DNA of 51,359 bases from the NCBI GenBank assembly GCA_018644665.1, contig JABGQA010000126.1:1-51359 (forward strand). The letters run 5' to 3'. This DNA is from Candidatus Poribacteria bacterium (GTDB lineage: Bacteria; Poribacteria; WGA-4E; GCA-2687025). The translations under genes and the position numbers were made by a program. Below, piece by piece: positions 1-8,957 of this stretch (the first letter of the stretch is position 1; each line of letters opens with the position of its first letter). The notes beneath the pieces are model-generated. The model had not been told where the DNA came from. It saw only the letters and a list, made by a program, of their open reading frames with translations, and ran no database searches.

Positions 1-381
1 GTCGAGGTACCTGCGGCCTTGGTGGACCGCGCGGATCGCCTTCAGCAGTTCCGGGCCGCCCGCGCCCTTGGTGATGTATCCGACCGCTCCGGCCTGCACG
101 AACTCCTGCAGGTACGCCGCGTCGTCGTGCATGGTGAGTATGAGCACGCGTGTGGCGACGCCCAGATCGCGTATTCTCTCCAGCGCGTCCATGCCGCCCC
201 CGTTGGGCATGGTGATGTCCAGCAGGAGGACGTCTGGGACCAGCTCCCGCACTCGGTCGGCGGCGTCGAGGCCATCCTCTGCCTCGCCTACGACCTCCAG
301 GTCAGGTTGACCGTCGAGGAGGGCGCGCAGGCCGGCGCGTACGACGGCGTGGTCATCCGCTATCAGGACTCGAATCGGCAT
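1..381 (-). CDS. Response regulator, NarL/FixJ type, receiver domain only (partial)
   Basis: The gene is read from ATG at 381 and runs off the left edge of the window, so only 127 codons are visible. They form a complete receiver domain: acidic pair D9-D10, phospho-acceptor D55 in LLLDITMP, T83, and the conserved lysine K105 in YITKGA. The start overlaps the end of the histidine kinase gene by 29 bp, which indicates translational coupling and a cognate pair. Members of this family that pair with HisKA_3 kinases normally carry a C-terminal LuxR-type helix-turn-helix; that part is outside the window and is inferred only. The protein is expected to be cytoplasmic and to be phosphorylated by the kinase encoded just upstream. 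Confidence 0.9.
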   Translation of the reverse strand, partial: MPIRVLIADDHAVVRAGLRALLDGQPDLEVVGEAEDGLDAADRVRELVPDVLLLDITMPNGGGMDALERIRDLGVATRVLILTMHDDAAYLQEFVQAGAVGYITKGAGGPELLKAIRAVHQGRRYLD

Positions 382-1792
382 CGTCCGCTCCCTCCGCCGC
401 GCCGGCGCCTATGGGTATCTCTACGTACACGGTCGTCCCGGCGCCGGGCGACGACTCGAACGTTATGGACGCCCCGATGAGCCGCGCGCGTTCGGTCATC
501 CCGAGCAGGCCGAAACGCGTTTCGGGCGGCCCAGCGAGCACAGCGTCTGCGTCGTACCCCACTCCGTCGTCCTCCACGATCGCCACGAGCGTGTGATTCC
601 TTGCCTGTACGAGGACGCTGGCGTTATTGGCCTGCGCATGATGCGCGGTATTCATCAACGCCTCGCGCACGATGCGGTACACGGCCGTCTCCGACTCGCC
701 ATCCAGCGCGACCTCGCCCAGGCCCGCGACATGGCACCGCACGGCGAAGCCATACAGTTGCGTGAACGCGCGGGCCTCGTGCTGCAACGCCGCGGCGAGG
801 CCGAGGTCGCGGAGGGCGGCCGGCCGCATCTCGAAGGCGAGCAGTCTCACTTCCTTCAGCGCGCGCGCCGCAGCCTTCTCGAGTTCGATCAGTTCCCCGC
901 GCGCGGCTTCCAGCGTTGGCGCTTCGGCGACCACGGACACGCGGTAGAGCAGCGCAGTCAACTCCTGACCCGTGTGGTCGTGCAACTCGTGGGCGATCCG
1001 GCTGCGTTCCTCCTCCTGCACGGTCAGGATGCGCTTGAGGAGTTCCGTGCGCTGGCGTTCCACGACGCCCAACCTCTCGATCATCGTGTTGAACGATTCG
1101 CCAAGGGCGCCGAATTCGTCCGTCGTCTGCACGTCGACGCGGTGCGCGAATTCCTCGCGACCGACCGCCTCGGTGGCGTGCAGGAGACCTGCGATCGGCT
1201 GCGTCAGGGCATATGTCAGCAGGAACGCCGCAGCGATCCCGAAGCCTGCCGCGAGTCCCGTCATCAGTGTAATGTGCGCGACCACCTCGCCGATCTGCGC
1301 GCGCATCCGGTCCTCGGATACCGCCAGGCGGAGCGTGCCGACCCGGCCGTCGTAGATGGGTATGGCGACATCGTGGAGGCGCGAGTGCCCTGACTGTAGG
1401 AGCGCGATTTCGGCGTCGTCCGCAACACGAACCGTGCTGACGCTTAGCAGGTCGGCCGGGAACGCCGGCCCGAACGTGTCGGCCAACACGGCTCCGTCCG
1501 GTCCGAGCACGAAGGCGTAGCGCACGTCTGGGTTGCCATCGACTGCGCCGCGGAGGAGCGCGTAGAGTTCGTACAGGTTGTTTGTCAGGAGGAAATCGGT
1601 TGATCGCGACGCGTTGTCCCGCGCGATCTCGACGGCGCGCACGCGTAGATCCTCGGTCCAAACGCGGACGAGGTAGCCGCGCAGGAACACGATGGTCGCG
1701 CCCCCGAGGAACACCGCCACGCCCAGCGCGATTCCCAGGATCTTGACGCGGACGTTCACCGCCAGCGCGCGGCGCACGAGCCATTTGCGCAC
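353..1792 (-). CDS. Membrane sensor histidine kinase, NarL/DegS class (HAMP-HisKA_3-HATPase)
   Basis: This is a 479-residue sensor kinase. I start it at GTG 1792, four bases after the stop of the PhnD-like gene; a longer reading would overlap that gene with low-complexity sequence. TM1 is about residues 16-37, an extracytoplasmic sensor region follows to about 170, and TM2 is about 172-196. A HAMP linker spans about 197-248. The HisKA_3 dimerisation helix contains ERSRIAHELHDHTGQ, with H271 as the phospho-accepting histidine, and a HATPase domain with DDGVGYD and FGLLGMTERA follows. The position between a periplasmic-type binding lipoprotein and a response regulator suggests that the lipoprotein delivers the signal. 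That link is inferred from context; the ligand is unknown. Confidence 0.9.
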   Translation of the reverse strand: MRKWLVRRALAVNVRVKILGIALGVAVFLGGATIVFLRGYLVRVWTEDLRVRAVEIARDNASRSTDFLLTNNLYELYALLRGAVDGNPDVRYAFVLGPDGAVLADTFGPAFPADLLSVSTVRVADDAEIALLQSGHSRLHDVAIPIYDGRVGTLRLAVSEDRMRAQIGEVVAHITLMTGLAAGFGIAAAFLLTYALTQPIAGLLHATEAVGREEFAHRVDVQTTDEFGALGESFNTMIERLGVVERQRTELLKRILTVQEEERSRIAHELHDHTGQELTALLYRVSVVAEAPTLEAARGELIELEKAAARALKEVRLLAFEMRPAALRDLGLAAALQHEARAFTQLYGFAVRCHVAGLGEVALDGESETAVYRIVREALMNTAHHAQANNASVLVQARNHTLVAIVEDDGVGYDADAVLAGPPETRFGLLGMTERARLIGASITFESSPGAGTTVYVEIPIGAGAAEGADDADSSPDSG

Positions 1793-1796
1793 GTCT

Positions 1797-2765
1797 CTAC
1801 TGCGAAGCGGCGAGGAAGTCACCATACCCCCCAACGCGCCGCAGCATCTCCCGCACCGGGTCGTAGGCGGCATCGGCGATGGGCGCGAACCGCTCGATCG
1901 ACAGGACGTCGAGGATCGCGCGGCCGTCCGGGTCGACGTGCATGTCGAGGAGCAGCCTGGCGATGTCGCGCTCAAGGTCAGCATCGAGGTGCGGGCTCAC
2001 GACGACGGGCGGCATCCCGTATTCGGGCGATGCCCAGATGACCCGCGCGCCGGCGTCGACATCGGGATGGTCGCGGGCGAGCGTGGCGTAGACGAGACTG
2101 TCGACTGCGGCCCCGTCTACCAGGGCGTCCGCAACGGCGCGGATGGATTTGTCGTGGCTGTACGTGTATATCGTCCGCTGGAAGAAGGCCTCGGGGGTCT
2201 CGCCACGTCCTCGGAGCAGATCCGTCGGAGCCAGGCGCCCGCTGTTGGACAGTGGGTCGGTGAACGCGAAATCCGTGCCTCGCAGGTCCTCGATGGTCTT
2301 CGCGCTACTGGCGGCCGGCACTATGATGAGCGAGCGGTACGTCTGCCTGCCGTGCACAACCGGAGCGGCCAGCAACTCCATGCCGAAGGCCCCGTTTCCG
2401 ACGACGTACGCCAGCGTGCACACGAACGCGACGTCCGCTCCTCCATACCTGATGAGGTCGTTGATCTCGGCGTACGTCGGCCGCTGTAGGCGTTCGACCG
2501 GTCGGCCGAGGCCGTCGGACAGGTACCCGAGCAGGTCGTCGTAGTAGCGGAACGACTCGCGTGGCGACACCACCGCGGCTATCGCGACGCGCAGGGGAAG
2601 CTGAGACTCGCCCGCCGGCTCCTCGGACGGGGATCCGGGCGCCACCGTCTGCGGCGTGTCCAGGCGCACGCGCTGAGGCGTCGGCGAGTCTGAGCACGAG
2701 GAGAGGCACACCAACGCCATCAGGGTGATGGTGATTCCACCGGATGCGATGCGCTGGCAGTGCAC
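1797..2765 (-). CDS. PhnD-like phosphate/phosphonate-type substrate-binding lipoprotein
   Basis: The product is a 322-residue exported lipoprotein of the PhnD-like periplasmic binding family. I chose GTG 2765 because a GGAGG ribosome-binding site lies nine bases upstream and the resulting N-terminus is a good lipoprotein signal ending in the lipobox LSSC. Family-like segments are the YDDLLGYLSDGLGRPVE region, the GGADVAFVCTLAYV strand and the TDFAFTDPLSNSG loop. No ABC permease or ATPase gene is next to it. It is instead followed within 4 bp by a sensor kinase. PhnD-like proteins are known as accessory sensors for kinases, so a ligand-sensing role is more likely here than transport. The ligand cannot be told from sequence. 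A TATATT element at 2836-2841 (minus strand) could be its -10 box, without a clear -35. Confidence 0.82.
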   Translation of the reverse strand: MHCQRIASGGITITLMALVCLSSCSDSPTPQRVRLDTPQTVAPGSPSEEPAGESQLPLRVAIAAVVSPRESFRYYDDLLGYLSDGLGRPVERLQRPTYAEINDLIRYGGADVAFVCTLAYVVGNGAFGMELLAAPVVHGRQTYRSLIIVPAASSAKTIEDLRGTDFAFTDPLSNSGRLAPTDLLRGRGETPEAFFQRTIYTYSHDKSIRAVADALVDGAAVDSLVYATLARDHPDVDAGARVIWASPEYGMPPVVVSPHLDADLERDIARLLLDMHVDPDGRAILDVLSIERFAPIADAAYDPVREMLRRVGGYGDFLAASQ

Positions 2766-2903
2766 GGTGCGGGCCCTCCCTCGGCACAAGCAATAGCCGC
2801 CGCGCGGGCCCGGCGACAGTCACGGCACACTAGGGAATATAGAACAGGGAGCGTGCCCCGCAGAGGGGCGATCCCTGACATGCCGCGCGATCTTGTGGGG
2901 ATT

Positions 2904-2919
2904 CCTCCGACGGCGGAGG
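2904..2919 (-). terminator. Hairpin downstream of the cyclase-STAND gene
   Basis: A perfect 6-bp stem, CCTCCG and CGGAGG with a 4-nt loop, lies about 30 bp past the stop of the cyclase-NB-ARC gene. A second hairpin (GCCCC/GGGGC, 2855-2869) follows. There is no T-run, so intrinsic termination is uncertain. The position, between two same-strand genes separated by 182 bp, fits a transcription-unit boundary. Confidence 0.4.
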
Positions 2920-2947
2920 CCAGCCAAGGAACGACGCGCGCCGACGG

Positions 2948-5500
2948 CTACCCCCGCAGTTCGCGGAGGACCGTGTCGAGGTTGCGTCCCGCGAGGACCG
3001 TGTTCGGATGGTCGGTGCCTAGGAACTGCTCGAATATGCGTACCGCACGTTCGAGGCGGCTCATCGCCGCAGGAAGATTGCCCTGCGCCCAAAGCACGGT
3101 GCCTAGATTGTTGAGGTCAGCCGCGACTCGAGGGTGGTTGGGCCCGTAGGCGGCTTCGTCGATGTCCAACGCACGCCTGTGGTGATTCCTGGCGCCCTCG
3201 TGATCGCCTTGCGCGTGCAGGACTGCACCCAAGTTGCCGACGCGGATCGCCACGTTTGGGTGGTCGGATCCGAGAGCGACCTCGTCGATGCGTATCGCTC
3301 GTTCGTAGTGTTCTCTCGCCGCGCTCAAATCCCCCTGCGCACGTAGAACCATGCCCAAGTTGTTGAGGACGATCGCGACTTGCGGGCCGGTCGGTTCGAG
3401 GGCGGATTCGGTGCGTAGCGCGCGTTCGAGGTGGGCCTTCGCTCCGTTCAGATCCCCCTGGTTGCGAAGGCAGTTGCCCAGGTTGTTGACGTAGCCCGCC
3501 ACGTCGGGGTGGTCGGGGCCGAGCGCTGCTTCTCCCACACGGACGGCGCGTTCATACATCGTGCGTGCCTCGCCGTCTTGCGCACGAACCTCTAGGTACG
3601 TCGCAATCCGGTCCAGAATCCGGCCTAGGAGCGCCCCGGCCGATCCCGCTGCCAGCCGCCGGCCGGCGACCGAGCGCGTGTGGGGCAACAGCCGCTCGCA
3701 CGTCGGCCACGCCGCTGGTGCCATCTGTATGTTCTCGGTGGGGATCGCGGCGTGGACGAGTCCAACGGCGCATTCCCACCACCGCGTGGCGTCGTCGTCC
3801 GACATGCCGTCTCGCACGACCTCCTGCACGAGCCGGTGCACGGACAGCGCGTCCTCCGCCACCGCCATCAGGGAATAGCGCCTGAGGGCCGCCACCGCGT
3901 CATCGAGATCCACCGGATCGCTCGCGACGGACGCCAACGGCTCCGGCAGATGCTCCGCGCCGTCCACGATCCACTCCCGCGCGACGTCCTCCGACGCGAG
4001 GAAGGCGCACACGTTCAGCAGGTCGGCCGCCTCCGGGCACTCGTCGCGCAGGCGATCCATGGACACCTGCCACGTCACGGCGACGGCTTCCGGATGGTCT
4101 CTCGGCGCGGAGCGTGCCAGCAGCGCCTGCCGCCGTGTGCGGTAGCGCTCAAGGTACGCCTCGTAAGAAATGGCGGCCTCGTGCATGTAGGCGGCGGCCT
4201 GTTCCAGTGCCAGGGGCAAGTCGCCCAACTCGGCGGCGACTTCGCCCGCGTGCTCGTCGCGTTCCGTACCTGTGCGAGCGCGCAGGAACCCGATGGACTC
4301 GTCCCGTGGCCATGTGTCCACCGATACGGGTCGCGCGACATCTCGCCACGCGGCGCTCCGCGACGTGACGATGACGTGTCCCGAGTTCCCGTCGGGCAGT
4401 AGGTCGTGGACGCTCTCCGCGGCCGGCGCGTTGTCGAGTATCAGCAGCCACTTGCCGTGCGTCCGCAGCCAGTCGCGCACGGCAGCCACGATGACGTCCT
4501 GTTCCTGCTCGTCCTTCTCCGGCAGGTCCAGCGCGCGGGCCAGGCGGGCGTATTCCGCGGGCCGCGCGGCGTCGTCTTCGGCGGCGACCCACCACACGCA
4601 GTCGTAATCGCCGGCGTAGCGATGCGCGTATTCGGCCGCTATCTGCGTCTTCCCGATGCCGCCGAGGCCATGGATCGCCTCCGTCTGCGTCAGCGCCGCC
4701 GGGTCCTTCGCGCGGAGGGATTCGTAGACTTCGGTCAGTATCTCCTCGCGGCCCGTGAAGTTCCGGTTGCGGCGTATCGGCACGTTCCAGGTCTTTGGGT
4801 GGTCGCCGTAGCGACGGTCGCCGCGCGGCGCATCCATCGGCTCTGCGTCTGCCTCGTGCGGCTCGTACAGGTCCAGCGGCCTCTCGCCCTCTTTGAGGAC
4901 GTACTCGCCGTGCGCCTTCCACTTGCAGACTTTCTCATCGAGGTGGCGCGAGGCGTCGTCGTAAATCGGGAGCGTGACGCAGATGTGGCCCGCGCGCGCC
5001 ATCGCTTCCGCGCGCGCGGCCCACGCCACGTTGTGCCCGAAAACGTCGGTGTTCGTCCCGGCCGACGGCTCCACGCTGACCTCGCCCATGTGGACACCGA
5101 TGCGGACCCCGACGGCGTTCAGGCGTTCGTGGGTCCGCAACACGCGCTGCATCTCCAGCGCGCGCTCCACCGCGACGGTCGGCGTGCGAAACACCGCGAG
5201 GAGCCCGTCGCCCGTCGATTTGACGGCAAGGCCCTCGCCGTCTTGCTGGATGATTTCGGTGAGCACGGCGTCGTGCTCCCGCCGCAACGCCTTGATAGCC
5301 CCCGCAGTCATCGTCTCGGCGAGCTTAGTCGAGCCGGCGAGGTCCGTGAACAGGATCGCGAGGACGGCGTGTCTCTCGTCGGGCAAGAAGGTCGTTAGGT
5401 CGTCGCGGCCCTCTACTGTGGGGCGCACGGGAGCGGCGGTGTCGGTCTCGTCTGCGGCGCGTTCTGTGTCCGGCATGGTTGGGTCCGCCAACGTTACCAT
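2948..5500 (-). CDS. Class III cyclase-homology / NB-ARC STAND NTPase / TPR protein
   Basis: This 850-residue soluble protein has three modules. Residues ~45-215 are a class III nucleotidyl cyclase domain with metal aspartates D53 and D98, K94, D152 and R163. The transition-state Asn expected four residues before R163 is Ala159, so catalysis is doubtful. Residues ~248-560 are an NB-ARC/STAND ATPase with Walker A GLGGIGKT (278-285), Walker B LLILD (D356), the TSR sensor motif and LPLALEQAA. Residues ~640-850 are at least four kinesin-light-chain-like TPR units of about 42 residues with the GxDHPxVA spacing. STAND proteins of this type usually switch on after the TPR sensor binds a ligand or partner. 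An alternative ATG at 5476 is possible. The phosphoesterase gene lies 46 bp upstream on the same strand. Confidence 0.88.
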   Translation of the reverse strand: MVTLADPTMPDTERAADETDTAAPVRPTVEGRDDLTTFLPDERHAVLAILFTDLAGSTKLAETMTAGAIKALRREHDAVLTEIIQQDGEGLAVKSTGDGLLAVFRTPTVAVERALEMQRVLRTHERLNAVGVRIGVHMGEVSVEPSAGTNTDVFGHNVAWAARAEAMARAGHICVTLPIYDDASRHLDEKVCKWKAHGEYVLKEGERPLDLYEPHEADAEPMDAPRGDRRYGDHPKTWNVPIRRNRNFTGREEILTEVYESLRAKDPAALTQTEAIHGLGGIGKTQIAAEYAHRYAGDYDCVWWVAAEDDAARPAEYARLARALDLPEKDEQEQDVIVAAVRDWLRTHGKWLLILDNAPAAESVHDLLPDGNSGHVIVTSRSAAWRDVARPVSVDTWPRDESIGFLRARTGTERDEHAGEVAAELGDLPLALEQAAAYMHEAAISYEAYLERYRTRRQALLARSAPRDHPEAVAVTWQVSMDRLRDECPEAADLLNVCAFLASEDVAREWIVDGAEHLPEPLASVASDPVDLDDAVAALRRYSLMAVAEDALSVHRLVQEVVRDGMSDDDATRWWECAVGLVHAAIPTENIQMAPAAWPTCERLLPHTRSVAGRRLAAGSAGALLGRILDRIATYLEVRAQDGEARTMYERAVRVGEAALGPDHPDVAGYVNNLGNCLRNQGDLNGAKAHLERALRTESALEPTGPQVAIVLNNLGMVLRAQGDLSAAREHYERAIRIDEVALGSDHPNVAIRVGNLGAVLHAQGDHEGARNHHRRALDIDEAAYGPNHPRVAADLNNLGTVLWAQGNLPAAMSRLERAVRIFEQFLGTDHPNTVLAGRNLDTVLRELRG

Positions 5501-5546
5501 GCAGGCTACCGCGTAATCGTATGAGACTCAACCGATGCCGCCGCAG

Positions 5547-6956
5547 CTACGGCGCGACCTTCTCCATGCGGAAGTGGTCCACGGGCTGACCGTGGATGTC
5601 GATCTGCCACCCCTCCAGCGCGGACGCCTCGATTGCGAGCGCAAGGCTTCCCGGCTGCGCTAGTCCCCGGCGTTCCCCTGCTTCCGTCTGGAACGGGACC
5701 ATCACGGGATGCGCAAACGCGCCGTTCGGACGTGTCCCGCCACCCGTTCCCGAGACGATGTGGACCGTGCCGCCGTTCGGCCCGCCTCGCTTGAGGATCG
5801 GCTCGGAGCGCCCGTCGGCTGCGCTCACTAGGTGGTCCTCCTCGCGGAACGAGTCGCGTGTTCCGGTGTGTCCGCGGATCAGATACGAGCGCTGATACGT
5901 GTGGTCGTGTCCTGCCAGATAGAGGTCCACGCCGAAGCGATCGAGGATGGGTACCAGCGCCTCTCGGAGCAGCTTCAGCGGCCCGTTCGTGTCCGAGTCG
6001 TAGTTGCCGTCGCAGTACAGCGGGAAGTGGCACACGACGATCGTCCATGTCTGGCGCGTCGATGCGAGGTCCTCCCGCAGCCACGCGAGTTCCCGCTGCC
6101 ACGGGATGTAGTCGGGATCGGTCGTCACCTCCCACCACGACTTCCACGCGTCAAGCATCACGAAGTGGACGTTCGCGAGGTCGAAGGAGTAGTAGTACTG
6201 GCTGCCGAGGCCGAGGCTGCTCCCTTCGCGCGGGGTGGTGAAGAAGATGTGGCGGTAGGCGTCGTCCATGTCGTGGTTGCCGATGCCGGGCCAGAGGGGC
6301 GTGTTGGCTAGATCGTCTCGGTAGATGCCGAAGAACGCCGTCTGGTACTCGGCGTCGGAGCCCCACGGATACGCGTTGTCCCCGAGCAGGATGATCCCGT
6401 CTGCGCCCCGCCTTTGACTGAACCGACGGAACCCGTTGCGGACCTTCACCGGATCGGTCGGGCCGGTAATCTGGAGCACGGTGTCCGTCTCACCCTCACG
6501 CGGGCGGTTGCTGCCCGAGTCGCCCAGAAACCAAAAGCGAAGCTTCCGCGGGCTCGTCGACGCTGGCGCCGTGCGGAAGTGGGTGCGTTCGTCGGCGCCG
6601 GCGAGGGTCACCTGATCGCCCTCGATCGCGTAGTAGTACTTCGTGTCGGGAGCCAGGTCGACGACGGTCGCTTCCCAGTCCTGGAGGCCCGGGAAGTGCT
6701 GACGTACCCGCTCCGCCGCGACGGCGTGGTCGAGGACGTACGGCGTCTCGCCGTAGCGCAGCACGGACGTGTGCCGCACCGCGTCGCCGGTTCTCCATCG
6801 AGCGGTGATGCCGTCCGGGCGCTGATTCAGCAGATACGGCCCGCGCCGAAGCTCAACCGCAAGCGCGGAGCGGGCCGCGACGAGTACTAGCAGCGTCCCC
6901 AGCAGCCAGCATTGAGACATGCGCGCCCGGCGGCCGGTGGTGGCGTATGAGGTCAT
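5547..6956 (-). CDS. Secreted metallophosphoesterase, purple acid phosphatase-like
   Basis: The 469-residue product hydrolyses phosphate esters or anhydrides outside the cytoplasm; the substrate is not known. The start at ATG 6956 is set by GAGGGA six bases upstream, and longer readings give a non-signal N-terminus. Residues 1-33 are a signal peptide ending in ARSALA. A beta-sandwich N-domain typical of purple acid phosphatases follows (RRGPYLLNQRPDGITARW). The catalytic domain has all expected metal ligands: D146 in FLGDSG, D193 and N194 in LGDNAYPW, N227-H228 in GNHDMD, H310 in VVCHFPLY and H350/H352 in GHDHTYQRS. It is the first gene of a minus-strand run leading into the cyclase-STAND gene, and it diverges from threonine synthase across a 162-bp gap. 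Confidence 0.88.
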   Translation of the reverse strand: MTSYATTGRRARMSQCWLLGTLLVLVAARSALAVELRRGPYLLNQRPDGITARWRTGDAVRHTSVLRYGETPYVLDHAVAAERVRQHFPGLQDWEATVVDLAPDTKYYYAIEGDQVTLAGADERTHFRTAPASTSPRKLRFWFLGDSGSNRPREGETDTVLQITGPTDPVKVRNGFRRFSQRRGADGIILLGDNAYPWGSDAEYQTAFFGIYRDDLANTPLWPGIGNHDMDDAYRHIFFTTPREGSSLGLGSQYYYSFDLANVHFVMLDAWKSWWEVTTDPDYIPWQRELAWLREDLASTRQTWTIVVCHFPLYCDGNYDSDTNGPLKLLREALVPILDRFGVDLYLAGHDHTYQRSYLIRGHTGTRDSFREEDHLVSAADGRSEPILKRGGPNGGTVHIVSGTGGGTRPNGAFAHPVMVPFQTEAGERRGLAQPGSLALAIEASALEGWQIDIHGQPVDHFRMEKVAP

Positions 6957-7118
6957 CGTGATTCCCTCGTGGTTCGCGGGCGTCATAGCGGCAGGCGGGG
7001 TCCATGGCGGCGGCTCTATGGTGCTCGGGGGCGCCGGCACCCGCAAGGTCTCCACGGACGACAGTTCGTGTAGAATGGCGCCAGACGCATCACCGCCCAA
7101 CCGGAGCAGCCACACCGA

Positions 7119-8285
7119 ATGCAGAGCTACCTGTCTCACCTCGAATGCACTCGGTGCCACGAGACGTACTCCGCCGACGAGACGCACACGACGTGCCCCG
7201 CATGTCAGAAGGTCCTGTACGCGCGCTACGATCTCGACGCGTGCCGCGACGCGTTCTCGCGCGACGATCTACGCGGCCGCGAGGGCGGCATGTGGCGCTG
7301 GTTCGAGATCATGCCTGTGCGCGACCCGGCGAACGTCGTGAGTCTCGGCGAAGGGCACACGCCATTGCTCCACGCGGAAAGCCTCGGCGGCAGCCACGGC
7401 GCGTCACGACTGTACATCAAGGAAGAGGGACTCAATCCGACCGGCAGCTTCAAGGCCCGCGGGCTGTCTGCGGCGGTGTCCCGCGCGAAGGAGCTGGGCG
7501 TGTGCGCGGTCGCGATCCCGTCGGCGGGGAACGCCGCGTCGGCGCTCTCTGCGTACGGCGCTCGGGCCGGCATGGACGTGCACGTGTACATGCCCGCCGA
7601 CACGCCGGACATGATGAAGAAGGAAGCGGCGGCCTATGGCGCTCACGTCCACCTCGTCGACGGCCTGATCGACGAGGCGGGCAGGCAGGTCCGCGAACGC
7701 GCCCCCGTCGAGGGGTGGTTCGACGTCTCGACGCTCAAGGAGCCGTATCGCGCCGAGGGCAAGAAGACCATGGGCCTGGAACTCGCGGAGCAGTTCGAGT
7801 GGACACTCCCGGACGCCGTCCTCTACCCGACCGGGGGCGGCACGGGCATCGTCGGCATGTGGAAGGCATTCGACGAGCTTGAAGCGCTCGGCTGGATCGG
7901 CCCCGAGCGACCGAAGATGATCTCGGTGCAGGCCGACGGCTGCGCGCCCATCGTGAGGGCCTTCGAGGCGGGCGACGACGAGGCGGCGCCGTGGGAGAAC
8001 GCGCAGACGGTCGCTCCCGGCATCCGTGTGCCTGGCGCCATCGCGGACTACCTGATCCTCGCGGCTATTCGCGAGAGTGGCGGCACGGCGCTGACGGTCT
8101 CCGACGACGAGATACTCGGCGCCATACGGACGCTGGCGCGCGTCGAGGGGCTGTTCGCCGCGCCGGAGGGAGCCGCGACGTACGCCGCCTACACCAAGCT
8201 GCTCGACGCCGGCTTCCTGTCGCCCGACGAGCGTGTCGTCCTCTTCAACACGGGTTCCGGTCTCAAGACCCCCGATCTCATCTGA
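7119..8285 (+). CDS. thrC: Threonine synthase
   Basis: The enzyme converts O-phosphohomoserine to threonine using pyridoxal phosphate in the cytoplasm. The product is 388 residues, a usual length for the bacterial/plant-type branch. An N-terminal zinc-ribbon-like segment has C10-x2-C13 and C26-x2-C29, as in that branch. The PLP lysine is K112 in NPTGSFKARG. The phosphate-binding glycine loop PTGGGTGIVGMWKAF is present near residues 233-247. Its C-terminal half contains the serine/glycine turn NTGSGLKTP typical of fold-type II enzymes. A weak GGAG lies upstream of ATG 7119. The gene begins a three-gene plus-strand cluster, followed after 9 bp by a cyclotransferase-like gene and then a dehydrogenase of the serine-pathway type, so an amino-acid metabolism operon is likely. 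Confidence 0.93.
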   Translation: MQSYLSHLECTRCHETYSADETHTTCPACQKVLYARYDLDACRDAFSRDDLRGREGGMWRWFEIMPVRDPANVVSLGEGHTPLLHAESLGGSHGASRLYIKEEGLNPTGSFKARGLSAAVSRAKELGVCAVAIPSAGNAASALSAYGARAGMDVHVYMPADTPDMMKKEAAAYGAHVHLVDGLIDEAGRQVRERAPVEGWFDVSTLKEPYRAEGKKTMGLELAEQFEWTLPDAVLYPTGGGTGIVGMWKAFDELEALGWIGPERPKMISVQADGCAPIVRAFEAGDDEAAPWENAQTVAPGIRVPGAIADYLILAAIRESGGTALTVSDDEILGAIRTLARVEGLFAAPEGAATYAAYTKLLDAGFLSPDERVVLFNTGSGLKTPDLI

Positions 8286-8294
8286 GGACCGACG

Positions 8295-8927
8295 TTGCCG
8301 CAGCTCATGATCGGCTACGGATCGCTGATAGACGAGGCGTCCCGCCGTCGAACGGTCCCCGACGCGGTCGAGGCGCTGCCCGTCACCGTACACGGCTACC
8401 GACGAACGTGGGGTCACCGGATGGACGCCGTCGGGTACATCGGCGCCACGACGTTTCTAACCGCGGTTCCCGACGCGACCGCCGCTCTCAACGGCGTCGC
8501 GTTCGAGATGCCCGAGGAACGCCTGTCCGCATTGGACCTGCGGGAGCGAGGCTACCACCGCCAGCGTCTGGAACCGGGCCAGTCGCGGATGGCAGTGCCG
8601 CCACACGACGTCCTCGACGCCGACACGTGGATCTACGTCCGCGACCCGGACGAGCTGCGCCCGCCGGACGAGCAGTACCCGATCATCCAGTCGTACGTCG
8701 ACGTCTGCATGACCGGTTGCATCGACATCGCGCAGTCGCATCCGAACGCCTGTGGCGACTTCGCCCGGGACTTCGTCGACACGACGGACGGTTGGAGCGA
8801 GCGCTGGGTGAACGACCGGCTGTACCCGCGACGTCCTCAGCGTGACGTGCCACACGCCCGCGAGATAGACACGATCCTGCGCGAACTCCTGCCGGACCAG
8901 TTCGCCGCGATACGCATCGACCGCTAG
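8295..8927 (+). CDS. Gamma-glutamylcyclotransferase-like (ChaC/GGCT fold) protein
   Basis: The 210-residue protein has the N-terminal GYGSLI signature (residues 7-12) of the GGCT/ChaC fold. A Glu in LDLRERGYHRQ (E84) sits where the catalytic acid is expected. These enzymes release 5-oxoproline from gamma-glutamyl peptides or glutathione, or cyclise gamma-glutamyl amines; the substrate cannot be assigned here. The extra C-terminal ~90 residues (QSYVDVCMTGCIDIA onwards) are longer than in short GGCT proteins. I use TTG 8295 because a GAGG lies seven bases upstream; ATG 8307 would remove four residues. The gene is 9 bp behind thrC and 30 bp ahead of the dehydrogenase gene, so all three are probably cotranscribed. 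Confidence 0.75.
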   Translation: MPQLMIGYGSLIDEASRRRTVPDAVEALPVTVHGYRRTWGHRMDAVGYIGATTFLTAVPDATAALNGVAFEMPEERLSALDLRERGYHRQRLEPGQSRMAVPPHDVLDADTWIYVRDPDELRPPDEQYPIIQSYVDVCMTGCIDIAQSHPNACGDFARDFVDTTDGWSERWVNDRLYPRRPQRDVPHAREIDTILRELLPDQFAAIRIDR

Positions 8928-8957
8928 CGCGGCGCGGCTCAACGAGGACGCCCGACC

